This document shows, in pieces, positions 1 through 8,682 of a DNA stretch of 37,900 nt; the stretch's first letter is position 1; every line of letters starts with the position of its first letter. The stretch comes from JACZWL01 sp046756445 (lineage in GTDB: Bacteria; Pseudomonadota; Gammaproteobacteria; Steroidobacterales; Woeseiaceae): contig JBHHWI010000018.1 of NCBI GenBank assembly GCA_046756445.1, forward strand, positions 1 through 37,900, read 5' to 3'. Below the pieces are notes generated by a model that ran no database searches, was not told the DNA's origin, and was given only the letters and a program-made list of their open reading frames with translations. The translations under genes and the position numbers were made by a program.

Positions 1-26
1 TACACCTGATTTCACTCGGCAGCCCT

Positions 27-36
27 CTGCATGCAG
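27..36. other. Window left edge, downstream of the csgG-like gene
   Basis: The first 54 bases lie downstream of the csgG-like stop codon. They hold a 10-bp palindrome, CTGCATGCAG, but no GC-rich stem with a T run, so no intrinsic terminator is recognised. No gene is visible here. Confidence 0.2.
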
Positions 37-54
37 GGACGCGAATCATACTCG

Positions 55-1191
55 TTACTTCGGTTTTCTCCACTGGCTTGCAAACTCGAGCGGCGCTGCG
101 ACCGTCGTGCCCACCACTGCGTCGCCCCGGCTGGCACTGCCGCTCAGGGAAAGTGGTCTTGCAATCGAGAATTTTTCTTGTACCTGCGTGACTTCTATGT
201 CGCCGATGACTGTTGTGGTGCCGCCGAGTGATATGCCGGTCTCCGGATCGATCAGTTCTTCGCCTTTTTTCGCGACCTGCAGGCGATCTCCCACGGCCAC
301 GGAATCCTGTCCGAGATTGATATAGATTTGTGTCGGGTCGGCCTTGACGATTGAGCCTTCGGGCGGCTTGGCACCAATTTGCTTGATGAGCTCGAAAACG
401 GCCTGATTGATGCCGGCAATCACCGCCTGGCCGATAGGAGTCTTCGAGTATTTCGACATGAAACCACCGAGCACCAGATCACTGCCCCAGCCGACTCCGC
501 CAAAGTCAAGATTGGTTTCCTTGATGACGGCCTCGATCTGTTTGGTGAAAGTAATCTCGCTGGTCTCTGCATCGATGAGACGAAGATTGATCCCGACCCG
601 TCCGGTGCTGCTGCCCGCCTTGACGCCGCCGACCAGGGGCACCTTGCTGCGCAACAGACCGCCAACGGCACCGTCGGTGCTCGATGTTTTGGACTCGTAG
701 TCCGTGATCACGACCTGGACCAGATATTCGGCGCCCAACACATTGCCCGTTTTTGCGCCGGAGGGCTTGGCAATACGACCTGATGCCGCAAGGTCCTGCT
801 CACCCAGAACACTGCCGAGCTCGGTTCGCTCGACGAGGCGGAAGCGGCCGGTTTGCGACAAGGAGTCGATTACGATTGCCTCTATGCCGTTTACCGGCAC
901 ACCGGTCGTGGAAGCGGAATAGTCGACATCGCCCATCGCGCTCGAAACCGTGAACGTCGTTGAAGAACTGTTGTTGTCGACTTCGAGTACGCCAAGCCTG
1001 GATCTGCGCCCTTCGTATTCTCCCCACTCGATGTTGAGGAGATATTTTGTGGCGATTCCATCCACTCTCTCAGGCAGGGGCGATTTACTCTTGCCGCCGA
1101 CCGAGTACGCCACGTAATCCGCCACGGCAATCTGCATTGTGATGAATACCAGAACCGCGGTAAGAAACACGAACAGTTTTCTTGCTTTCAT
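55..1191 (-). CDS. CsgG/HfaB family secreted protein
   Basis: 378 aa. A signal peptide (about residues 1-24, cleavage after IAVA) is followed by a CsgG-type domain at about 50-275. Recognisable pieces are LGVLEVDNNS (67-75), a SGRFxLVER-like stretch (112-122), GAEYLVQVVITDYESK (153-168) and the helix TPIGQAVIAGINQAV (251-265). A C-terminal domain (about 280-362, with INLGQDSVAVGD and DPETGISLG) resembles the extension found on many CsgG relatives. Classical CsgG is an outer-membrane lipoprotein forming the curli secretion channel. This protein has no cysteine at all, so it cannot be lipidated in the usual way. No csgA, B, E or F genes are nearby. A clear Shine-Dalgarno (GGGGAG, 7 nt before ATG) supports the start. 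The fold family is confident; a role in curli export is not. Confidence 0.8.
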   Translation of the reverse strand: MKARKLFVFLTAVLVFITMQIAVADYVAYSVGGKSKSPLPERVDGIATKYLLNIEWGEYEGRRSRLGVLEVDNNSSSTTFTVSSAMGDVDYSASTTGVPVNGIEAIVIDSLSQTGRFRLVERTELGSVLGEQDLAASGRIAKPSGAKTGNVLGAEYLVQVVITDYESKTSSTDGAVGGLLRSKVPLVGGVKAGSSTGRVGINLRLIDAETSEITFTKQIEAVIKETNLDFGGVGWGSDLVLGGFMSKYSKTPIGQAVIAGINQAVFELIKQIGAKPPEGSIVKADPTQIYINLGQDSVAVGDRLQVAKKGEELIDPETGISLGGTTTVIGDIEVTQVQEKFSIARPLSLSGSASRGDAVVGTTVAAPLEFASQWRKPK

Positions 1192-1233
1192 TATTTCTAC
1201 TCCCCGCCGATTCCTGAGACAGAACGATGTCGC

Positions 1234-1239
1234 ATTATA
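1234..1239 (-). promoter_or_regulatory. Candidate -10 element of the csgG-like gene
   Basis: On the minus strand the hexamer is a perfect TATAAT. Transcription would start near 1227, about 36 nt before the ATG at 1191. No good -35 hexamer lies 16-18 bp upstream, so an activator or alternative architecture may be involved. It is in the 247-bp divergent region shared with mltF. Confidence 0.4.
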
Positions 1240-1340
1240 AGAGCAATGATCAAAGTAGCGATACTGTGCCGAGGACGATGAAATTTCTTTGCGGCTAAGG
1301 TAGCCTATTCACGTCGTGAGTTAGCGCTTCTGTGAAAATA

Positions 1341-1354
1341 GAAGTTATAACTTC
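1341..1354. promoter_or_regulatory. 14-bp perfect palindrome, possible operator
   Basis: GAAGTTATAACTTC is its own reverse complement. It lies in the AT-richer divergent region between the csgG-like gene and mltF. A TATAAG hexamer (1361-1366) that could be an mltF -10 follows 6 bp later. A shorter inverted repeat (TGCAAT-GA-ATTGCA, 1385-1398) lies closer to mltF. The symmetry suggests a dimeric regulator, but which one is unknown. Confidence 0.35.
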
Positions 1355-1438
1355 ATGATTTATAAGCGTAAGAACAGCCGCCGATGCAATGAATTGCACG
1401 CGCGGTTTTCGGTCAAACAATAAGAGATTCGTTGCGGG

Positions 1439-2878
1439 ATGCATCGAATCGATTACCGGAGAATTGATTTGCGCCTGGCGTTCTACGCATTCCTGGCCGC
1501 CCTCGTCGGCACGTGCTCGACACCGCCTCCATTGCTGGATCAGGTGATGGGTCTCGGGGAGTTACGTGTTGTCACGCGTAACAGTCCAACGACTTATTAT
1601 GTCGGCCCGGATGGTCCGGCCGGACCGGAGTTCGATCTGGTGCGTGGATTCGCCGAGGACCTCGGCGTGGCGCTCGTCATCAACACCGTCGACAGTGTCT
1701 CCGAAATTCTGCCGCATCTCATATCCGGAGAGTCGCACATGGCGGCAGCCGGCCTTTCCATTACCCGGTCGCGGCGTGAGTACCTGAGTTTCGGTCATCC
1801 GTACGACACTGTAGACATGCACCTCATCTATCGGCTCGGGACCGGCAAACCCCGATCGATCGAGCAGGCGTTCGGCAAGTCGATCGAAGTCGCAGCCGGC
1901 AGCAGCCACTCCGATATGCTCGCGTCGCTGGGTCAGGTATATCCGCAACTCACGTGGTCCGAGAACGCGGATGTCGAAATTGCCGACCTCCTGGAGAAGG
2001 TCGCGCTCGGCGAAATCGACCTTACCGTCGCTGACAGTACGCAATTCAACATTCAGCGGCATTTCTATCCTGATCTTCGGGTAGCGCTGGATCTCGAGAT
2101 CGCCGGTCCGATCGCCTGGGCGTATCGCAAGGGAGAGGGTGACAGCCTGCTCGCCCGGGCCGACGAATACCTGATCAGGACCGAACGATCCGGCCTGCTC
2201 GCCCAGGTGCACGACCGCTACTACGGCCACACCAGGAAATTCGATTACGTCGGCACCAGGTCGTTCATCCGGCATTTCGATAGCCGGCTGCCTCGATACC
2301 GGCCCTGGTTCGAGGAGGCAGGCAGGTTGAATGCTGTTGACTGGCGGCTACTGGCGGCGATCGGTTATCAGGAATCGCACTGGCGATCACATGCCGTGTC
2401 GCCGACCGGCGTGAGGGGCATCATGATGCTGACCGAGGCGACCGCCGATTACCTCGATATCGAGGATCGCATGGATCCCGAGAGCAGCATCTTCGGCGGG
2501 GCACGGTACTACGCCCGGCAGACCGAAAGGATTCCCGACAGCGTCGACGAACCGGACCGGACATGGATGGCGCTTGCTGCCTACAACGTCGGATTCAACC
2601 ACATCAAGGACGCGCGCCAGATCGTCGAATGGGAAGGCGGCGATCCGGACAAGTGGGTCGATCTGAGTAAAGCGCTCCCCCTTCTCGCCAGGCGCGAGTG
2701 GTATTCGCGAGTCAACTACGGCTATGCGCGGGGCTGGGAGCCGGTTCTTTACGTCAATAACATTCGCAGTTACTACAATATTCTCCGCTGGATTACTCAG
2801 AGCGAGAACCCCGGGGACGAACAAGCCGAGTCCGAGGAGCCGATCGAACTGGCCGTCAATCAGGCTAACGTTTCGTAG
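1439..2878 (+). CDS. mltF: Membrane-bound lytic murein transglycosylase F
   Basis: 479 aa. MltF cleaves the MurNAc-GlcNAc bond of peptidoglycan, forming 1,6-anhydro-MurNAc ends. The N-terminus is a hydrophobic export signal with a cysteine at 26 (LVGTC), a poor lipobox. Residues about 38-265 form a periplasmic binding-protein (SBP_bac_3) regulatory domain. Residues about 285-450 form the lysozyme-like catalytic domain: ES of YQESHW with catalytic Glu312, GVRGIMMLT (324-332) and AAYNVG (380-385). Domain order and length match E. coli MltF. Its 3' end overlaps the 3' end of convergent tadA by 14 bp. The start codon has only a weak Shine-Dalgarno. Confidence 0.93.
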   Translation: MHRIDYRRIDLRLAFYAFLAALVGTCSTPPPLLDQVMGLGELRVVTRNSPTTYYVGPDGPAGPEFDLVRGFAEDLGVALVINTVDSVSEILPHLISGESHMAAAGLSITRSRREYLSFGHPYDTVDMHLIYRLGTGKPRSIEQAFGKSIEVAAGSSHSDMLASLGQVYPQLTWSENADVEIADLLEKVALGEIDLTVADSTQFNIQRHFYPDLRVALDLEIAGPIAWAYRKGEGDSLLARADEYLIRTERSGLLAQVHDRYYGHTRKFDYVGTRSFIRHFDSRLPRYRPWFEEAGRLNAVDWRLLAAIGYQESHWRSHAVSPTGVRGIMMLTEATADYLDIEDRMDPESSIFGGARYYARQTERIPDSVDEPDRTWMALAAYNVGFNHIKDARQIVEWEGGDPDKWVDLSKALPLLARREWYSRVNYGYARGWEPVLYVNNIRSYYNILRWITQSENPGDEQAESEEPIELAVNQANVS

Positions 2879-3323
2879 CAAAGAATCCTTTCAATATCGC
2901 CATGCACTCCTGTTCGAGCAGGCCACCGTTGATCTCGACGCGGTGCTTGAGCGCTTTGACGTCGCTTAGATCCATGACACTGCCGACCGCGCCCGCTTTT
3001 GGATCGTATGCGCCGAACACCAGCCTTCCTACGCGCGCCTCGATCATCGTACCCATGCACATCGCGCAGGGCTCGAGCGTCACGTAGACCGTCGCACCGG
3101 TCAGTCTGTGATTCCTCGCTTTTGACGCCGCGTCCCGGATGGCGACGACCTCGGCATGGGCGCTGGGATCGAAATCCCGAATGGTTCGGTTGAAACCGCG
3201 GCCGATAATTTCGCCGGCGGCAACGACGACGGCGCCGACCGGAACCTCATCGACCGCCTTCGCCTGTTCGGCCCCGGCAATCGCGGCACGCATGAATTGA
3301 ATATCGGAGTCGGCCCAGCTCAT
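2865..3323 (-). CDS. tadA: tRNA adenosine(34) deaminase TadA
   Basis: 152 aa from the start chosen here. TadA deaminates A34 to inosine in tRNA-Arg(ACG). The zinc-dependent deaminase signature is present: HAE (His56, catalytic Glu58) and PCAMC (Cys86, Cys89). The frame is open further upstream, but the ATG at 3323 overlaps the guaA stop as ATGA and gives the family's normal N-terminus; upstream methionines would fall inside guaA. Translation is probably coupled to guaA. The 3' end overlaps the end of mltF on the other strand. Confidence 0.94.
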   Translation of the reverse strand: MSWADSDIQFMRAAIAGAEQAKAVDEVPVGAVVVAAGEIIGRGFNRTIRDFDPSAHAEVVAIRDAASKARNHRLTGATVYVTLEPCAMCMGTMIEARVGRLVFGAYDPKAGAVGSVMDLSDVKALKHRVEINGGLLEQECMAILKGFFATKR

Positions 3324-4921
3324 TCCCATTCGATGGTGGCAGGCGGTTTGCCGGAAATGTCGTAGGTTACGCGCGAGATGCCGGCGACCTCGTTGATGAT
3401 TCGCAGACTGACGTGCTCGAGAAAATCGAACGGCAGGCGCGCCCATCGCGCCGTCATGAAATCGACGGTCTCGACGGCGCGTAAAGCAATGACGTAATCG
3501 TATCGGCGCCCGTCTCCCATCACACCGACTGAGCGGACCGGCAAGAATACGGCGAAAGCCTGAGACGTCTTGTCGTACAGGTCGTTTTTTCTGAGCTCGT
3601 CGATGAAAATGCTGTCGGCATGTTGCAGGAGCTCGACGTATTCGGGCTTTATTTCACCCAGCACGCGAACACCGAGGCCGGGCCCCGGAAACGGATGGCG
3701 CAGGACGAGATCCTCCGGCAGCCCCAATTCCGCCCCGATATTTCGGACTTCGTCCTTAAACAACTCGCGCAACGGTTCGATGAGCTGCAGACGCATCTGT
3801 TGCGGCAGGCCGCCGACGTTGTGGTGCGACTTGATGACGTGGGCCTTGCCGGTGCTGGCGCCGGCGGATTCGATGACATCGGGGTATATCGTGCCCTGCG
3901 CCAGCCATCGAATGTCGCGGAGCTTGCCGGCTTCTTCCTCGAATACGTCGATGAATCTGCGGCCGATTATTTTGCGTTTTTGCTCAGGATCGCTGATGCC
4001 GGCCAGTGCGTGGAAGAAACGGTCGGCGGCATCGACTCGAATGACGTTGACGCCCAGGTGCTCGGCGAAGGTGTCCATCACCTGATCGGCTTCTCCCTTT
4101 CGGAGCAGGCCATGATCGACGAATACACAGGTCAGCTGATCACCGATGGCCTCGTGCAGCAGCGCCGCGACCACCGATGAATCGACGCCGCCGGAAAGTG
4201 CCAGCAGGACTTTGTCGCTGCCGATCTCGTCCCGAATATGGGCGATCGCGTCGCTGGCGATATTGGCCGGCGTCCAGTCCCCCGCGCAGCCACAGATGTC
4301 GCGCACGAACCGATTGATAATCGTCAGGCCCTGCGGAGTGTGCGTCACTTCGGGGTGAAACTGCACGCCGTAGTACCTGCGTTGCCGGTCTTCCATCGCG
4401 GCCAGCGGCGAATTTGCGCTCTTGCCACTTATGGTGAAACCGGGGGGCAGGGCCTCGACCCGGTCGCCGTGGCTCATCCAGACCCTGAGCAGCGGCTCGG
4501 CCCTTTCGGGCGCGTCGCTCAGGCCGTTGAGTAATTCCGAGTCCAGCGGCGTTATCTCCGCGTAGCCGAATTCGCGGTGGCTCGATGCCTCTACGCTGCC
4601 GCCGAGTTGCGCGGCCATTGCCTGCATGCCGTAACAGATACCGAGCACCGGTACGCCGAGCTCGAAGACCGCCTGTGCGACACGTGGTGGATCATCGACG
4701 TTGACCGACTCGGGCCCGCCGGACAATACGACGCCGGAAGGTCCGAACGCCCGGATCGCGTCTTCGTCCGTGTCCCAGGGATGGATTTCCGAGTAAACGC
4801 CGCATTCCCGAACCCTGCGCGCGATTAGCTGCGTGTACTGCCCGCCAAAATCCAGGATGATTACGCGATGCGCATGGATGTCGGCGCTCAGGTCTCGGGG
4901 ACGGGAAACTGCCTGAGACAT
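3320..4921 (-). CDS. guaA: GMP synthase (glutamine-hydrolysing)
   Basis: 533 aa. It converts XMP, glutamine and ATP to GMP. The class I glutamine amidotransferase domain is N-terminal (about 18-210), with nucleophile Cys96 in GICYGMQ and His189/Glu191 in FHPEVTHT. The ATP-pyrophosphatase P-loop SGGVDSS is at 243-249. The C-terminal dimerisation domain ends in TIEWE, as usual for GuaA. The N-terminus is about 11 residues longer than the E. coli protein, with no better internal start seen. It follows guaB by 10 bp and overlaps tadA by 4 bp, so guaB-guaA-tadA is one operon. Confidence 0.97.
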   Translation of the reverse strand: MSQAVSRPRDLSADIHAHRVIILDFGGQYTQLIARRVRECGVYSEIHPWDTDEDAIRAFGPSGVVLSGGPESVNVDDPPRVAQAVFELGVPVLGICYGMQAMAAQLGGSVEASSHREFGYAEITPLDSELLNGLSDAPERAEPLLRVWMSHGDRVEALPPGFTISGKSANSPLAAMEDRQRRYYGVQFHPEVTHTPQGLTIINRFVRDICGCAGDWTPANIASDAIAHIRDEIGSDKVLLALSGGVDSSVVAALLHEAIGDQLTCVFVDHGLLRKGEADQVMDTFAEHLGVNVIRVDAADRFFHALAGISDPEQKRKIIGRRFIDVFEEEAGKLRDIRWLAQGTIYPDVIESAGASTGKAHVIKSHHNVGGLPQQMRLQLIEPLRELFKDEVRNIGAELGLPEDLVLRHPFPGPGLGVRVLGEIKPEYVELLQHADSIFIDELRKNDLYDKTSQAFAVFLPVRSVGVMGDGRRYDYVIALRAVETVDFMTARWARLPFDFLEHVSLRIINEVAGISRVTYDISGKPPATIEWE

Positions 4922-4931
4922 CGTTTCGGAT

Positions 4932-6401
4932 TCAGGTGCCGCTACGGTAGTTCGGCGCTTCCTTGGTGATCGTCACGTCGTGGACATGACCTTCTCTCAC
5001 GCCGGCGGCGGTAATCTGGACAAATTTCGGCCTGGTGCGCATTTCCTCGATGTTGCGGCTGCCCGTGTAACCCATTGCGGCCCGGACTCCACCGATCAGC
5101 TGATGAACGATCGCCACCATGCCGCCCTTGTACGCGACCCGTCCCTCGATGCCCTCCGGCACGAGTTTTTCGAGTTCCTCGGTCGCGTCCTGGAAATACC
5201 GGTCCGAAGACCCGTGGTCCTGCCCCATCGCACCAACCGAACCCATCCCCCGATAGTGTTTGTACGAGCGGCCCTGATACAGCTCGACCTCGCCGGGCGA
5301 CTCCTCGGTCCCGGCAAACAGGCTGCCGATCATCACGCAATGCGCGCCGGCGACCAGCGCCTTGGCTATGTCGCCGGAATAGCGGATGCCGCCATCGGAG
5401 ATCAGCGGAACGCCCTTCTTCCTGAGCGCGGCGGCAACTTCCGCGACCGCCGATATCTGCGGCACGCCCACACCTGCCACTACACGGGTCGTGCAAATAG
5501 AGCCGGGTCCGATGCCGACCTTCACGGCATCGGCGCCCGCATCGACCAGCGCCAGCGCCGCGTCCGCCGCCACGATATTGCCAGCGATGACCTGCAGGTC
5601 GGGGTATTGCCTCTTGGTCAGTTTCACGCGTTCGACTACGCCTTTGGAGAAGCCGTGTGAAGTATCGACCACGATCACGTCCACGCCCGCGTTCACGAGG
5701 CCCGTTACGCGTTCATCGGTGTCGTAGCCGGTGCCCACTGCTGCGCCGACCCGCAGCGCGCCCCTGACGTCCTTGCAAGCGTGCGGAAAATCGCTGGCCT
5801 TCTGAAAGTCCTTGGCGGTAATCATGCCTCGCAGCTCGAAATTCTCGGTGACGACGAGCACCTTCTCGATCCGATGCCGATGCAGCAGCGACATGACCTC
5901 GTCGTCGTCGGCGCCCTCCCGCACCGTGACCAGCCGCTCTTTCGGCGTCATCACGGTCGACACCGGCGCATCCAGTTGAGTCTCGAAGCGCAGGTCCCGG
6001 TGAGTCACGATGCCGAGCGTCTCCTTGTTCTCCACGACCGGTACACCTGAAATACTCATCGCCCGGGTAAGCTCGATCACTTCCCGAATCGTCGCGTCGG
6101 GCGAGACCGTGATAGGGTCACGCACGATGCCGCTTTCGTACTTCTTCACGCGGCGGACCTGGCGGGCCTGCTCGTCCGGCTGCATGTTCTTGTGGATGAT
6201 GCCGATGCCACCTTCCTGGGCCAGAGCGATCGCGAGCCTGGCCTCGGTGACCGTGTCCATGGCGGCCGACAACAGGGGAATATTGAGCTTGATCTCCGGG
6301 GTCAGGTTCGTCGTGAGATCGACCTCGCGCGGCAGCACATCGGAGTAGTCCGGCTGTAGCAGGACATCGTCGAAAGTCAGTGCTTGCTTGGCTATGCGCA
6401 T
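4932..6401 (-). CDS. guaB: Inosine-5'-monophosphate dehydrogenase
   Basis: 489 aa, the normal bacterial length. It oxidises IMP to XMP with NAD+, the committed step of guanine nucleotide synthesis. The (beta/alpha)8 barrel is interrupted by two CBS domains (about 93-205). The catalytic loop GSICTTR carries Cys303, and the flap region (about 390-420) is intact. It is the first gene of guaB-guaA-tadA and has a recognisable promoter in the 121-bp divergent region shared with xseA. Confidence 0.97.
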   Translation of the reverse strand: MRIAKQALTFDDVLLQPDYSDVLPREVDLTTNLTPEIKLNIPLLSAAMDTVTEARLAIALAQEGGIGIIHKNMQPDEQARQVRRVKKYESGIVRDPITVSPDATIREVIELTRAMSISGVPVVENKETLGIVTHRDLRFETQLDAPVSTVMTPKERLVTVREGADDDEVMSLLHRHRIEKVLVVTENFELRGMITAKDFQKASDFPHACKDVRGALRVGAAVGTGYDTDERVTGLVNAGVDVIVVDTSHGFSKGVVERVKLTKRQYPDLQVIAGNIVAADAALALVDAGADAVKVGIGPGSICTTRVVAGVGVPQISAVAEVAAALRKKGVPLISDGGIRYSGDIAKALVAGAHCVMIGSLFAGTEESPGEVELYQGRSYKHYRGMGSVGAMGQDHGSSDRYFQDATEELEKLVPEGIEGRVAYKGGMVAIVHQLIGGVRAAMGYTGSRNIEEMRTRPKFVQITAAGVREGHVHDVTITKEAPNYRSGT

Positions 6402-6434
6402 GTGACCCGGGCGCTTCAGTAGGTTAAACGATCC

Positions 6435-6463
6435 ATTCTACGCGCAGCGCAAATGCGGGTAAA
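6435..6463 (-). promoter_or_regulatory. Sigma-70-type promoter of guaB
   Basis: On the minus strand: -35 TTTACC (6463-6458), a 17-bp spacer and -10 TAGAAT (6440-6435), matching consensus at 4/6 and 5/6. Transcription would start near 6428, about 27 nt upstream of the guaB ATG. No PurR-type operator was recognised. Confidence 0.5.
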
Positions 6464-6510
6464 CGGGGCGCCGACATTTATTTCCAGACTGCCGTTATGC
6501 CGGGCTTGGG

Positions 6511-6516
6511 TATACT
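6511..6516 (+). promoter_or_regulatory. Candidate -10 element of xseA, next to the start codon
   Basis: TATACT ends 6 nt before the xseA ATG at 6523. A start 6-7 nt downstream of the hexamer would put the first transcribed base on or next to the ATG, giving a leaderless or near-leaderless mRNA. The -35 region is weak (CTGCCG with a 16-bp spacer). No Shine-Dalgarno is visible, which fits. Confidence 0.35.
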
Positions 6517-6522
6517 GCCTCG

Positions 6523-7875
6523 ATGAATACTCCCTCGGCCGCGATCAGCGTTTCAGAGCTAAACCGCCGGGCGCGTGCGCTGCTCGAGCAGGGCATCGGC
6601 CGGCTGTGGGTCCAGGGAGAGGTGTCCAATCTCGCCCGGCCGGCCTCGGGACACGTTTATTTCAGCCTGAAGGACGAGTCAGCGCAGATTCGCTGCGCTT
6701 ACTTTCGCCAGCGTCAGCGGGAATCGAGCAGCGATGTCAATGACGGCGATCAGGTGCTGATTTTCGGACGTGTCGGCATCTATGAGGCGCGCGGTGACTA
6801 TCAACTGATCGTCGAGCAGCTTGAACCTGCCGGCGAGGGCGAATTGCGCCGTCGATTCGAGGAACTGAAGAAGAAACTGAAGGCCGAGGGGCTGTTCGGC
6901 GACGAATTGAAGCAGCCATTGCCCGAATTGCCGGAACGGATCGGTGTCATCACCTCCGCAACGGGCGCCGCGATACGTGACATCCTGACTGTCCTCGAGC
7001 GTCGTTTCCCTGCCGTGCCGGTGGTCGTCTATCCGACGGCCGTACAGGGAGAGACTGCGGCACAACAGATCGTCGAAGCTCTCGGCACTGCGGTCAGTCG
7101 CGGCGAATGCGAAGTACTCATCCTCGCCCGAGGGGGTGGCTCCCTCGAGGATCTCTGGCCCTTCAACGAGGAGATCGTCGCGCGCGCGATCAGCGAATGC
7201 GCGATTCCCGTGGTTAGCGCCGTGGGGCACGAAGTGGACTTCACGATCAGCGATTTCGTTGCCGATGTTCGCGCACCCACGCCCTCCGGGGCTGCCGAGC
7301 TGGTCGTTCCCGACCAGGGCGAGTGGCTGCGCTCGTTGGCGGCAACCGCATCGCGGCTCGCGGCACTCGGCCGCCGCTACCTCGAGGATCACTTTCAGCA
7401 ACTCGACTGGCTCGGCCGCCGCCTGTCGCAGGCCAGTCCCGCTGCCGTCGTCGCCCGGCAGATCGACTGGCTGGCGAACCTGCAGCAGGTGCTGACCGGC
7501 AGTATTCGGCACGATCTGCTCAGGCGTACGCAGGTGTTCACGATTCTTCAGCGACGCCTGGTGCAACGCTCGCCCGCCACCGGCGTTCAATACTCGATGC
7601 GCCGATTGACCGAGCTGAACGAACGCCTCAGAAATTCCGGGCGAGCGACCGTCGAGCGCCAAAAGACCAGGCTCGGCCTGGCCGCACGCGCATTGTATTC
7701 CGTCAGCCCGCTGGCGACGCTCGAGCGCGGCTACGCCATCGTCAGTGATGCGAGGTCCGGCGAGGTACTGATCGACGCCTCGGCAGTGCAATCGGGCAGC
7801 GCGATCACTGCCAGACTTGCCCGGGGCAGCCTCGCGGCTACCGTCGATGAAGTGAATCCCCCTTCAGATGATTAG
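6523..7875 (+). CDS. xseA: Exodeoxyribonuclease VII large subunit
   Basis: 450 aa, normal for XseA. With XseB it degrades single-stranded DNA into acid-soluble oligonucleotides. An OB-fold domain (about 8-105, with LWVQGEVSNL and GHVYFSLKD) is followed by the catalytic domain (IGVITSATGAAIRDIL; ILARGGGSLEDLWPFNEE; PVVSAVGHEVDFTISDF). A helical region and the C-terminal LERGYAIV segment complete it. xseB is not in this window. The stop overlaps the start of the M23 gene by 8 bp, so the two are probably co-translated. Confidence 0.96.
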   Translation: MNTPSAAISVSELNRRARALLEQGIGRLWVQGEVSNLARPASGHVYFSLKDESAQIRCAYFRQRQRESSSDVNDGDQVLIFGRVGIYEARGDYQLIVEQLEPAGEGELRRRFEELKKKLKAEGLFGDELKQPLPELPERIGVITSATGAAIRDILTVLERRFPAVPVVVYPTAVQGETAAQQIVEALGTAVSRGECEVLILARGGGSLEDLWPFNEEIVARAISECAIPVVSAVGHEVDFTISDFVADVRAPTPSGAAELVVPDQGEWLRSLAATASRLAALGRRYLEDHFQQLDWLGRRLSQASPAAVVARQIDWLANLQQVLTGSIRHDLLRRTQVFTILQRRLVQRSPATGVQYSMRRLTELNERLRNSGRATVERQKTRLGLAARALYSVSPLATLERGYAIVSDARSGEVLIDASAVQSGSAITARLARGSLAATVDEVNPPSDD

Positions 7876-8680
7876 GCAGGCGGCAGCCCTTTTTTGCCTG
7901 ATCCCGGTCGCGTTCGCTATGCCCGGGCACGCGCCGCGACCGGGTGGGCTGGCAGTCATCAGCCTGTCCGCGGATTCGGAGTCCCCGCCCGTGGTCAGGT
8001 TCGGCAACGCGAGGGCTCTCGTGCTTCGGCGCGAGGGCGACTGGGTCACGGTGATCGGCATTCCGCTGAATCAGGCCCCCGGCACCGTCAGCGCAAGTGT
8101 CCGGGTGGCCGGGCAGGCAAGCTCGACCATCGAGTTTGACGTCAAGCCCCACGCATACCACGAGCAGCGCCTGTCGGTCAGCAAGGGATACGTCGAACTG
8201 AGCGATGAGCAATTGGCCCGCGTTGGCAGAGAGCGAAAAGTCATCGACGCGGCGCTGAGTAACTGGCGTGATCAGACACTGACCGGGCTGTCGCTCATCC
8301 AACCGGTTGCCGGACGACGCAGTTCGAGCTTCGGATTGCGGCGCTTCTTCAATGAACAGCCCCGCTCGCCGCACAGGGGGATGGATATTGCGGCAGATGC
8401 GGGCACACCGATCGTTGCGCCCGGCGATGGCACGGTGACCGCAACCGGAGCCTATTTTTTCAACGGCAAGACGGTCATCATCGATCACGGGCAGGGTTTC
8501 GTAACAATGTACTGCCACCTCGACGAGATCGGCGTAGCAGTCGGGCAGCAAGTTTCAGCCGGGACACCAATCGGCAAAGTCGGCGCAACGGGGCGCGTGA
8601 CCGGTCCTCACCTGCACTTCGGCACCTACCTGAACGGCACGGCCGTCGATCCGGCCCTTATCCTTGTGGACGGAGATTGA
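7868..8680 (+). CDS. M23 (LytM-type) zinc metallopeptidase, secreted
   Basis: 270 aa. A signal peptide (about 1-17, ending VAFA) is followed by an N-terminal beta-rich region and a LytM domain (about 145-262). The zinc ligands are all present: His169 and Asp173 (HRGMDIA) and His250 in HLH (248-250). His217 (CHL) and His248 are the other catalytic-site histidines. This indicates an active peptidoglycan endopeptidase in the periplasm rather than a degenerate NlpD/EnvC activator. It overlaps xseA by 8 bp and ends 2 bp from the stop of the convergent metX-type gene. The substrate cross-link is not readable from sequence. Confidence 0.9.
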   Translation: MIRQAAALFCLIPVAFAMPGHAPRPGGLAVISLSADSESPPVVRFGNARALVLRREGDWVTVIGIPLNQAPGTVSASVRVAGQASSTIEFDVKPHAYHEQRLSVSKGYVELSDEQLARVGRERKVIDAALSNWRDQTLTGLSLIQPVAGRRSSSFGLRRFFNEQPRSPHRGMDIAADAGTPIVAPGDGTVTATGAYFFNGKTVIIDHGQGFVTMYCHLDEIGVAVGQQVSAGTPIGKVGATGRVTGPHLHFGTYLNGTAVDPALILVDGD

Positions 8681-8682
8681 AC

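Noticed and set aside
3324..3446. Longer tadA with 41 more residues
   Set aside because: The extension reads through guaA in another frame; the ATGA overlap start gives the family N-terminus.
6679..7791. 370-residue frame opposite xseA
   Set aside because: It is entirely antisense to a well-conserved gene and has no recognisable domain; high GC makes long antisense frames common here.
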